8,486 nt of DNA from Bacteroides sp. UBA7333 (GTDB taxonomy: Bacteria; Bacteroidota; Bacteroidia; Bacteroidales; Bacteroidaceae). The DNA lies in assembly GCA_002471195.1 (NCBI GenBank), contig DKPN01000022.1, forward strand, positions 1 through 8,486, read 5' to 3'. Below the pieces are notes generated by a model. That model did not search any database and was not told the origin of the DNA. It was given only the letters and a program-made list of their open reading frames with translations. A program made the translations under genes and the position numbers. Below, one piece after another: positions 1 to 5,540 of the stretch (position 1 is the first letter of the stretch; every line of letters begins with the position of its first letter).

Positions 1-70
1 TCAATTTCGCCGTGTTTTCCAATATCTTTTTAATTAAAATATAAATGGGTAGCGAGTTTTATATAAAACA

Positions 71-96
71 AAAGCCTTCCGACTTGGGAAGGCTTT
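71..96 (-). terminator. Rho-independent terminator after the Abi/small-RNA unit
   Basis: A perfect 10-bp stem, AAAGCCTTCC (71-80) and GGAAGGCTTT (87-96), encloses a 6-base loop. On the minus strand the stem ends in TTT and runs into TGTTTTATAT, a fair U-tract. On the plus strand the following bases are less T-rich at first (ATTATTCTGTTTTT), so the minus strand is the better reading, but the site may work in both directions. It closes the leftward transcription that includes the Abi gene. Confidence 0.85.
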
Positions 97-152
97 ATTA
101 TTCTGTTTTTGAGTGCAGTATATTGAGACTTAGCCAATAAGTGCACTATTAT
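71..152 (-). ncRNA. Candidate small structured RNA behind the Abi gene
   Basis: A promoter match directly behind the Abi stop codon (157-188) would start a transcript near 150-153 that ends at the terminator at 71-96, giving roughly 80 nt with no open reading frame of note. Inside it is a two-part stem-loop: AGTGCA (112-117) pairs with TGCACT (142-147), and TATTG (121-125) with CAATA (135-139). A small asymmetric bulge separates the two helices and the apical loop is 9 nt. A short A-rich single strand (97-111) joins it to the terminator hairpin. Abi_2 genes of the AbiF type are known to be accompanied by a conserved structured RNA (the abiF RNA motif). Whether this RNA belongs to that family is inference; I could not compare it with a model. 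It could instead be only a structured 3' end of the Abi mRNA. Confidence 0.45.
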
Positions 153-156
153 GCTA

Positions 157-188
157 CAAATATGAGCATTTTATTTTATAGAAACAAA
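157..188 (-). promoter_or_regulatory. Bacteroides-type promoter behind the Abi gene
   Basis: On the minus strand an exact -33 TTTG (185-188) is followed after 20 bases by CATATTTG (157-164), which differs from the Bacteroides -7 consensus TAnnTTTG at one base. It sits entirely in the gap after the Abi stop codon, so it would drive only the small-RNA region. The -7 element lies between the arms of a short inverted repeat, ATGCT (151-155) and AGCAT (165-169), which might be an operator. Confidence 0.5.
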
Positions 189-196
189 CTTTTCTA

Positions 197-1075
197 TTAA
201 AAGTTTAATCCAGAGCATTTCTTTATTATGTTATTTACATTTTCTGACTTTCTAGAATCAGATAAAAGTTCGCCTAATTGTTTATCTAGATCGTTTAAAC
301 GATTTTGCGATATAATGCCCATAAAATATTTAATTATTGCTATTGCGCCAACTAAGTTACTTTTGTTATATCCCATTGTTCCAGCTGGCCCATCTTTTAT
401 TGGTTTAGGAATATTTATATCAAAAAGTACATTTCCATGGGCACATGAATTTCTTATTAAAAGTATTGCTTCTAAGTTATTCTCAAATGACTTAATAGAA
501 TTATAATTATAATGCCTGGCTATATTCCTTTTTAATTGAACATCTTTTAAATTTTTGAATAATCTAATAATTGCTCCAAATGTCATGAACTCTATAGTTT
601 TCCATGCCGGCGCATATATATCATTAGGATGATGCCGATGATGACATTTTATAACTGAAATATCTTTAAATTTATCTGTATAGACATATGAGTTGAACCT
701 ATTTGCATATTCATTTAAAACGACTCTTTTATCTACAAACCATATAGGATTATTAATATAAAAATTAGATATCGTGTATATTAAATAAGTTCTAATGTTT
801 ATTTCTATTCTAGAAATATATCGATATAATATATTCCTTAAATCGACGTCAAAATAATAAAGACCTATAATATCATCAAAGGAAGTATTATCAATATATT
901 CATGAGTTCTGTTGTTCTTATTGGGATGAGTTTTTTCAAATGGAAAACAATAAAAGCCCAATCTAAAATAGCCGATATCTAATAAATTTTCTTTGGATTT
1001 ATTTTCATTTGAGAAAATTATTCCTCTTTTTTTCATTATTTCTATTTGTTCTTCGATAGTCGTAGATTGCTTCAT
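197..1075 (-). CDS. Abi_2 family (AbiD/AbiF-like) HEPN abortive-infection protein
   Basis: Member of the Abi_2 family, abortive-infection proteins with a HEPN fold that are thought to act as RNases on phage infection. Visible family landmarks, numbered from the chosen start, are the N-terminal T-I-E-E-Q-I-E-I block (about 5-12), IGYFRLGFY (34-42), the LYYFDVDLRNIL helix followed by RIEINIRT (72-96), and a HEPN active-site motif R-N-S-C-A-H (Rx4H, R208 to H213). A His-rich stretch CHHRHH lies near 144-149. Length (292 residues) is normal for the family. I prefer the ATG at 1073-1075: the upstream in-frame TTG (1100-1102) falls inside a perfect -7 promoter box, and the ATG start gives the usual family N-terminus. 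The gene is visibly more AT-rich than the replication operon and has its own promoter, which suggests acquired cargo. The host function is inferred from the family; the RNA target is unknown. Confidence 0.9.
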   Translation of the reverse strand: MKQSTTIEEQIEIMKKRGIIFSNENKSKENLLDIGYFRLGFYCFPFEKTHPNKNNRTHEYIDNTSFDDIIGLYYFDVDLRNILYRYISRIEINIRTYLIYTISNFYINNPIWFVDKRVVLNEYANRFNSYVYTDKFKDISVIKCHHRHHPNDIYAPAWKTIEFMTFGAIIRLFKNLKDVQLKRNIARHYNYNSIKSFENNLEAILLIRNSCAHGNVLFDINIPKPIKDGPAGTMGYNKSNLVGAIAIIKYFMGIISQNRLNDLDKQLGELLSDSRKSENVNNIIKKCSGLNF

Positions 1076-1099
1076 TGTCTTTTTGCATTTAATTTTCCA

Positions 1100-1107
1100 C
1101 AAATATA
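1100..1107 (-). promoter_or_regulatory. -7 element of the Abi gene promoter
   Basis: TATATTTG on the minus strand is an exact match to the Bacteroides -7 box TAnnTTTG and lies 24 bases before the chosen ATG. A clear TTTG at -33 is missing, which is common in Bacteroides promoters. The box begins just past the end of the sigma-like gene, so the Abi gene can be expressed apart from the replication operon. Confidence 0.4.
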
Positions 1108-1114
1108 ATATTTA

Positions 1115-1678
1115 TTAGAAAATACTCTCTCCATTAATTTTTCTTTTTATCAATTCAAGCACTCCATTGTAGACCTCATACATCTGCTTCAATGATTCAG
1201 GGCCTTCCCAATCAGAAAAACTTTCATCGCAAAAGAAACGATACTCGAATATTTTGCGTGCCAATGGGGATAGATCTAATTCAACAATAACTTCTCTTAT
1301 TTCTTCGAAACGATTAAATATAGAAGTCGGTGTATCTTCTTGTGCATCCTGCATATCCTCTATTTCAATGCGTGTGTAGTCCACATTGCGATCTACCGGC
1401 ATAGGTTTATATTTACTTCGATAAGGTGACGTGTCAGATGTAGCATTGAGCTTAATCATGCGGAGCACAAAGAAGTCAAGTTCAGTATAACCATTTTTCT
1501 TGGATTCTAGCATTCGTTTCAATTCATCATTATTTTTGCGGCATAGCGATAAAAGCACTTCATTTAGTACATCCATAGCTTCATCTTTCATGTCGTTGAG
1601 GCTACAATGATAGATTGCATAATCAAGCCATCTTTCATATCGCTTTGAAATGTATTTTTCAATTGATGTGCTAATCAT
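1115..1678 (-). CDS. Sigma-70-like protein, possible late-gene activator
   Basis: A 187-residue soluble protein whose layout resembles a small sigma-70 family protein. The first 50 residues are helical (YERWLDYAIYHCSLNDMKDEAMDVL, then LLSLCRK), like region 2 of phage-type sigma factors. A charged linker (about 88-115) follows, and the last 70 residues have the spacing of region 4 (LDLSPLARKIFEYRFF, then a helix-turn-helix-like SLKQMYEVYNGVLELIKRK). Similarity is by pattern only and the region-4 helix-turn-helix is degenerate. Its ATG lies 2 bases after the stop of the upstream gene, so translation is probably coupled. Its place as last gene of the replication operon matches that of late-transcription regulators (RinA/ArpU-like) in temperate phages, hence the guess that it switches on late genes. 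It could be another DNA-binding regulator. Confidence 0.55.
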   Translation of the reverse strand: MISTSIEKYISKRYERWLDYAIYHCSLNDMKDEAMDVLNEVLLSLCRKNNDELKRMLESKKNGYTELDFFVLRMIKLNATSDTSPYRSKYKPMPVDRNVDYTRIEIEDMQDAQEDTPTSIFNRFEEIREVIVELDLSPLARKIFEYRFFCDESFSDWEGPESLKQMYEVYNGVLELIKRKINGESIF

Positions 1679-1680
1679 AG

Positions 1681-2349
1681 TTATTCAGGTTTTGATTTAA
1701 TTTTCAAATATTCTTCGTGCGTTATTGATGTTTTAGCCCATTCCTCACGTTGTTTTTCCATTCTTATGACCTCTTGCTCACGCTCGTATCTGTCTATATC
1801 AATCCTTCGTTCCTTTCTAAATTTCTGTAACGCAGCTGATATCTTCATCGGACCAATGGCACCATAAAATTCGCCATACATACCTAATTTGAAACGTGCA
1901 ATAAACAAGCATATCTCTGCTAAGTTGATATCATAATGACCTGCAAGAACTAAGTGTGATAACTCCGTTAATTGACTATCGCTGATACCTATGCCATTCT
2001 CAGCATAATCATTCAAACTTCCAAACTGTATGCGAAGCCACTCAACAGGGGCTGTATCCCCATAAACACTCGCAACGAGAGCAAGTGAGGGAATATTATT
2101 GTTGCTTGATAACTCGGCAATAGACACACAAGATCGTATTATTTTTGCTTGTAGATCCGGATTGTAATCGATCAGTAGGCACACAGGGTCTGGGTATTTA
2201 TCCAGTAGGGCTAACTGATTCGATCTCTTTGCGACGTCTGTTTGCTTCTTCACGCATTGCAACGATTCTTTCCATTGATTCACGCTGCCTGCGTTCAGAA
2301 TCGTTTCGCTTTTGTTCATACTTGTTTGTAGTTGTCTGTTGTTTTCCAT
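1681..2349 (-). CDS. Unrecognised phage-type protein, start inside upstream gene
   Basis: A 222-residue soluble protein whose function I do not recognise. The core (about 45-195) has a pattern that recurs in short Bacteroidales phage proteins: a serine/leucine-rich helical part, then YDINLAEICLFIARFKLGMYGEFYG and KISAALQKFRKERR. It may be what databases call DUF6633, but I recall that only loosely. The C-terminus is highly charged (EREQEVIRMEKQREEW) and probably a helix. The ATG at 2347-2349 is chosen over one at 2368-2370 because AAAGGAG (2360-2366) stands 10 bases before it. With this start the first 50 or so codons overlap the end of the replication gene in another frame (152 bp); the conserved-looking part lies beyond the overlap. 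Its position between the replication gene and the sigma-like gene suggests a replication accessory role, which is inference. Confidence 0.7.
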   Translation of the reverse strand: MENNRQLQTSMNKSETILNAGSVNQWKESLQCVKKQTDVAKRSNQLALLDKYPDPVCLLIDYNPDLQAKIIRSCVSIAELSSNNNIPSLALVASVYGDTAPVEWLRIQFGSLNDYAENGIGISDSQLTELSHLVLAGHYDINLAEICLFIARFKLGMYGEFYGAIGPMKISAALQKFRKERRIDIDRYEREQEVIRMEKQREEWAKTSITHEEYLKIKSKPE

Positions 2350-3058
2350 TGCTGTTTTTCTCCTTTGCATTAGAAATTACTTCGTTAAATTTGGAATTGA
2401 TATTAGACACACTGAAATTCTGAAATAACCAGCCATCGGTAATGGTACCAAGAAAAACCTTTAAGGCATTTAGAACTTCATCATCGGTATTCGTGTAACC
2501 TTTTTGCTCACGTTGGAACTTGAGCTTTTTAATGATGCTGCTCATTCCTCCGGCATCTTTCGCCTGCCAATAGTAAGCCTCGCCAAATAAACTCTTAAAA
2601 TGCTCTTCGAATAAAATCCTCGCTTTTGAGTTTAATGATGGAGCAACATCCCCCTCTGGGGGTTGGGGGGTATTACTCTCTATACTCTTAACTCTTATAT
2701 AAGAGCTGCCCGTTTTACTTACCTCTTTGCCTCCCTTTTTACCTCCCTTTTTACTTACCTCTTTACTGGAATTATTCCAGTCTAAATCCAGGTAATAAAT
2801 AGGCGATTTGGCTCTTCTTTGACCTGCATCGAATTTCAACAAACCTCTTTGCACTAATCTGTTCCTAGCTGCAATCACGGTCTTCTCGCTGAGTCCGGTT
2901 GTGAGGAGGATTCTGCGGTTGGATAACTCGAAAGCATTTGTCCTGCTGTTCCTGTTGTATTCATTCAATAGAAAGAAATACAAGTGAACTTCCGCTGAGC
3001 TGAATGGGTCATCGTAGTATCGTTCCCAGAAGTTGTTTATTAAATCTATATATGTCAT
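2198..3058 (-). CDS. Phage replication protein (winged-helix N-terminus, lambda-O-like layout)
   Basis: A 286-residue protein with the usual layout of phage replication initiators or helicase-loading proteins. Residues 1-95 read as a winged helix (FSSAEVHLYFFLLNEYNR, then ELSNRRILLTTGLSEKTV and RNRLVQRGLLKF), the type that binds origin DNA. A low-complexity Lys/Gly/Ser linker (about 97-118) follows. Residues 150-235 (YYWQAKDAGGMSSIIKKL, DDEVLNALKVFLG, GWLFQNFSVSNINSKFNEVI) resemble the C-terminal part of phage O-type replication proteins. The tail is charged and probably a long helix. The start codon overlaps the PcfJ stop codon by one base (TAATG), so translation is coupled. The linker is encoded by tandem DNA repeats that may be the origin itself. 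No helicase or primase gene is visible, so host enzymes are probably recruited. Confidence 0.75.
   Translation of the reverse strand: MTYIDLINNFWERYYDDPFSSAEVHLYFFLLNEYNRNSRTNAFELSNRRILLTTGLSEKTVIAARNRLVQRGLLKFDAGQRRAKSPIYYLDLDWNNSSKEVSKKGGKKGGKEVSKTGSSYIRVKSIESNTPQPPEGDVAPSLNSKARILFEEHFKSLFGEAYYWQAKDAGGMSSIIKKLKFQREQKGYTNTDDEVLNALKVFLGTITDGWLFQNFSVSNINSKFNEVISNAKEKNSNGKQQTTTNKYEQKRNDSERRQRESMERIVAMREEANRRRKEIESVSPTG
2360..2366 (-). promoter_or_regulatory. Shine-Dalgarno sequence inside the replication gene
   Basis: AAAGGAG on the minus strand, 10 bases before the ATG at 2347-2349. Strong Shine-Dalgarno sites are not the rule in Bacteroidales, and this one lies within another coding region, so it decides the start of the downstream 222-residue protein. 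Confidence 0.6.
2692..2705. repeat. Perfect 14-bp palindrome
   Basis: CTCTTATATAAGAG is its own reverse complement. It lies 13 bp from the tandem 12-bp repeats. It could be a binding site for a dimer or an easily melted part of an origin. Confidence 0.6.
2719..2766. repeat. Four tandem 12-bp repeats (candidate iterons)
   Basis: Units are TTACCTCTTTGC (2719-2730), CTCCCTTTTTAC (2731-2742), the same again (2743-2754) and TTACCTCTTTAC (2755-2766). The outer pair is also part of a 16-bp exact direct repeat TTTTACTTACCTCTTT (2713-2728 and 2749-2764, 36 bp apart). In the protein they encode a four-residue repeat, KEVS-KKGG-KKGG-KEVS. The two middle units are identical at the base level, including third codon positions. 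Confidence 0.75.
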
Positions 3059-4353
3059 TATGCGGCCTTTTTGATAATATCTATATTCTTGTTTACAAGA
3101 TTTAATATCTTATCGTGATAAGGAGTGTTTCTATTCTGCAATCCACGTGATTGAATTATCTCGAATGTTCTGAGGCTAATTTCAATCGTTTCTATTCGTT
3201 TTCCTTTTATGGTAGCAGACAAAATCAGAGAATCTTTTTTCTTGAAGTAGCTGCAAGCATACACGCAATGATGCATCAATGTACCTTCTTCGGCAAACTC
3301 CTGTACGCTCTGAAGTACATGTATCACAATATCTCCCTCTTGTATTTTTATTCCTAAGTACTTTGCTTTATCTTTAAGATATTGCTCTTCATACTTCATG
3401 GCTTCTTTTATATTCTTTTCAAGACGCAATTTCTCATCCTGTTTTGTTTTGAGTTTTACTACCTCTAGGTGTGCTTTGTCGATATTAGCAGGAACAAGAT
3501 ACTTAGGCGAACGTAAATCACGTCCAATAGCCTTAGACATCTCTAGATAATCTATATAGTCTTTAGCTTCTCCTTTCTTAAGTGTTAAGCCATGGCGCAA
3601 TGCAATGCGTATCGATGTCCATAGCTTACCAACTTTATCAATGTTATCTTGCATATAGCGAAGTATCTCAAATTGCTTCTGCTTTATAAGCGTTTCGACG
3701 AAAGGATATTTAAGTATCATTTTAAAAAGCAAATCTGGAGTAATGCCGAAGTAATTGCTATCACTCTTCGCATACTTCAATTCGGGTAATAGCTTCTCCC
3801 TTTTGATCACATTTGAGAAAATATGATATTTTTCTCGTATATATGCGTCAGTCTTTATCTCCATGTTAGCGCCTAAACACCAATCATCATAAACTCCGCA
3901 TATGCCGAATGTATTAGTCGGTTTTGCCATGATGGTAGTTTTACCCTTTGAGTTGATCCACAGTTGTACAACCTCAATAACATCGACACAAGCAGCATAT
4001 CCTTTACGGCATTTTTTATCGACAATGAAATGCCGTAGCAATTGAAATCCTTTGAAAGTGGTAATTACAGTGTAGTATTGCTTTTGCGGTTTATAGGTTC
4101 TGCAATTGCTCACATTAACCTCAAGATGTTTACCGCAATGCGGACAATCTACGCCAAAGAGTGATATTGACAATTGCGAATCTTCTCTTTTAAACTCTTG
4201 GCCACACTCTGCACACCATATGTTTTTGCTCGTTGCGAACCCTTTAGATTTAAAACATTTATCTCGTGCGTAATCGGCTTGTTTTGCAGTGATTGGAGGT
4301 AGCTTACTGCTTAATTCAGCTACCTCACGTTCTCTTTTATTGCGCGGTTTCAT
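3058..4353 (-). CDS. PcfJ-like protein
   Basis: A 431-residue PcfJ-family protein. PcfJ is named after a protein of the enterococcal conjugative plasmid pCF10, but relatives are widespread in phages and integrative elements of Bacteroidales; their biochemical role is not established. Near the N-terminus is a zinc-ribbon with two C-x-x-C pairs (C47/C50 and C70/C73). The diagnostic C-terminal block is present: E-x6-L-M-H-H-C-V (H361, H362, C363), a strand pair ending in KRIETIEIS, and I-Q-S-R-G-L-Q-N-R-N (Q401 to N409). The conserved His/Cys/Gln/Arg/Asn set looks like an active or ligand-binding site, which is inference. The ATG overlaps the methyltransferase stop codon by 4 bases (ATGA). The PcfK-like gene lies two genes upstream, as is usual, so the proteins probably act in one process. 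Confidence 0.88.
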   Translation of the reverse strand: MKPRNKREREVAELSSKLPPITAKQADYARDKCFKSKGFATSKNIWCAECGQEFKREDSQLSISLFGVDCPHCGKHLEVNVSNCRTYKPQKQYYTVITTFKGFQLLRHFIVDKKCRKGYAACVDVIEVVQLWINSKGKTTIMAKPTNTFGICGVYDDWCLGANMEIKTDAYIREKYHIFSNVIKREKLLPELKYAKSDSNYFGITPDLLFKMILKYPFVETLIKQKQFEILRYMQDNIDKVGKLWTSIRIALRHGLTLKKGEAKDYIDYLEMSKAIGRDLRSPKYLVPANIDKAHLEVVKLKTKQDEKLRLEKNIKEAMKYEEQYLKDKAKYLGIKIQEGDIVIHVLQSVQEFAEEGTLMHHCVYACSYFKKKDSLILSATIKGKRIETIEISLRTFEIIQSRGLQNRNTPYHDKILNLVNKNIDIIKKAA

Positions 4354-5105
4354 ACGAATAATGATTTTTGGATGTCACTTAAAACAAGATCGTTTGCCTG
4401 TCTAAAAAAATCTTTTTTTATCTCAAACCCATAAGCACGCCTATCAAGTTGTGCTGCTGCCAAAAGAGTTGAACCACTTCCGGCGCATGGATCTATTACA
4501 ACATCGCCTTTATCGGTGAATATTTCAATCAAACGTCTTAGCAACGGAATAGGCTTTTGTGTCGGGTGAATTTTAGGAGTTTCATTATCAATCACCCAAT
4601 CAAAACAGTTAAAAATCATTCTGCCATCATTGTTGAACTTTGGCAATTTATCACGATAAAGAAGTAAACCGTATTCGCAATTACCGACCACTTTCATATT
4701 GGCTTTTAACACCTGTGCAGAAAAGTTCTTCCTGAATACTAAGTTGATGTAATTATTTAGCCCATATTTTTTTGCTAATTCAATGTATTTGAATTGTTGC
4801 TCAAACTCGCAAAAAAGAATCATACATGGAGATTTACCTTTTTCTTTAGGTTCTTTTATAAGCATCTGTGAGCAAAAGTGCATAAACTCGGCCGGTCGAA
4901 AATCCTTATCAGTATCAAAAAACTCTTTCCCTGCAAGTTCGCTTTCACCATTTTTATTATCCCCATCCTTATACCATGCAGGGTTGCTAGCATATGCGTT
5001 TTTACCTAAATTATAAGGTGGGTCCGCAATTATCAATTGCGCTTTTGGTATTTGATATTGCTTAAAGTTTTGGAAATGGTTATTGAACAATTCTATTTTT
5101 TTCAT
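4350..5105 (-). CDS. Beta-class DNA adenine/cytosine-N4 methyltransferase with C-terminal clamp motif
   Basis: Transfers a methyl group from S-adenosylmethionine to an amino group of adenine or cytosine in DNA (N6_N4_Mtase family). The catalytic motif IV, D-P-P-Y (28-31), precedes motif I, D-P-C-A-G-S-G-S-T (205-213), the order that defines the beta class. HPTQKP near 180 is the usual stretch before motif I. At 251 residues it is a compact enzyme and I see no separate long recognition domain. No restriction endonuclease lies nearby, so it is an orphan enzyme, likely for protection from host restriction or for marking replicated DNA. It ends in I-Q-K-S-L-F-V, a match to the beta-clamp-binding pentapeptide, next to the element's own clamp gene. 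I use the ATG at 5103-5105 rather than the TTG at 5109-5111, which overlaps the preceding stop codon. Target sequence cannot be read from the protein. Confidence 0.9.
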   Translation of the reverse strand: MKKIELFNNHFQNFKQYQIPKAQLIIADPPYNLGKNAYASNPAWYKDGDNKNGESELAGKEFFDTDKDFRPAEFMHFCSQMLIKEPKEKGKSPCMILFCEFEQQFKYIELAKKYGLNNYINLVFRKNFSAQVLKANMKVVGNCEYGLLLYRDKLPKFNNDGRMIFNCFDWVIDNETPKIHPTQKPIPLLRRLIEIFTDKGDVVIDPCAGSGSTLLAAAQLDRRAYGFEIKKDFFRQANDLVLSDIQKSLFV

Positions 5106-5107
5106 AA

Positions 5108-5536
5108 TCAAAAATCAAATAAACTTGGTTGAACATCTGTTTCCACTCTCTTTTTAGCCGGCTTCTTACGCATCGCCTCACGCTGTTCCTCGATAGCTCT
5201 CTGCATGGCTATTTCTTTCGCCTTAGCCTTATCCTCTTCGGTAAGTTCTACCTTTGGTACGCTTTTCTCTGTTTTTGGCACAGAAACGGCAGCTTTTGGT
5301 ACGTTTTTGTTGATTTTTATACTGTCCTCATCGTAGTAGTGAACCGCCCATCCGAACACTGTTGCATCATCAATGGCTGCGCATCCGTTCTTGGCTTTCT
5401 TCTTTGCTTCTCCGGTGATATATTGACAGCATTCGTCGATACTCTTATTCTCTTTTGCATAAGATTTCGCAAAAAGTTCATCCTCGCTCGCTCTCTTGTC
5501 GAGATAGGTTTTAATTGTATTTTTAAAGTCGCTCAT
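5108..5536 (-). CDS. PcfK-like protein with C-terminal clamp-binding motif
   Basis: A 142-residue PcfK-family protein. Its first 80 residues carry the family pattern: FKNTIKTYLDKRA, the D-E-L-F-A-K-S-Y segment, K-S-I-D-E-C-C-Q-Y-I, N-G-C-A and the conserved V-H-Y-Y-D-E-D block near 65-71. The middle has three similar stretches, N-V-P-K, S-V-P-K and S-V-P-K, followed by a Lys/Glu-rich helix, probably a flexible arm. The last residues, V-Q-P-S-L-F-D-F, include Q-P-S-L-F (136-140), a good match to the beta-clamp-binding consensus. The gene starts 4 bases after the DnaN-like clamp stop codon and ends 2 bases before the methyltransferase start. I infer a clamp-tethered accessory factor of element replication; biochemical function of the family is unknown to me. 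Confidence 0.85.
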   Translation of the reverse strand: MSDFKNTIKTYLDKRASEDELFAKSYAKENKSIDECCQYITGEAKKKAKNGCAAIDDATVFGWAVHYYDEDSIKINKNVPKAAVSVPKTEKSVPKVELTEEDKAKAKEIAMQRAIEEQREAMRKKPAKKRVETDVQPSLFDF

Positions 5537-5540
5537 AGCT

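Larger units (their letters stand above)
2650..2766. other. Candidate replication origin inside the replication gene
   Basis: Within 120 bp encoding the interdomain linker lie four tandem 12-bp units (2719-2766), a perfect 14-bp AT-rich palindrome (2692-2705), three ACTCT copies (2675, 2684, 2691) and a short GC hairpin CCCCC-TCT-GGGGG (2650-2662) beside a G6 tract (2665-2670). Phage lambda places its origin iterons at the same relative place in gene O, between the DNA-binding domain and the C-terminal domain. Calling this an origin is inference from position and repeats; low-complexity linker coding could also explain part of it. Confidence 0.35.

Noticed and set aside
1..70. End of a further gene or a second attachment site at the left edge
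   Set aside because: All three plus-strand frames stop within 44 bases and give no recognisable protein; no copy of the right-edge tRNA-like sequence is present.
1100..1102. TTG start adding 9 residues to the Abi protein
   Set aside because: It lies inside the exact -7 promoter box, and the ATG at 1075 gives the usual family N-terminus.
2210..2230. Q-L-A-L-L in the 222-residue protein as a third clamp-binding motif
   Set aside because: It is internal, lacks the aromatic residue, and lies near the overlap with the replication gene.
2650..2670. G-quadruplex from the G5 and G6 tracts
   Set aside because: Only two G-tracts are present; the C5/G5 hairpin is the simpler structure, and Pro/Gly coding explains the base composition.
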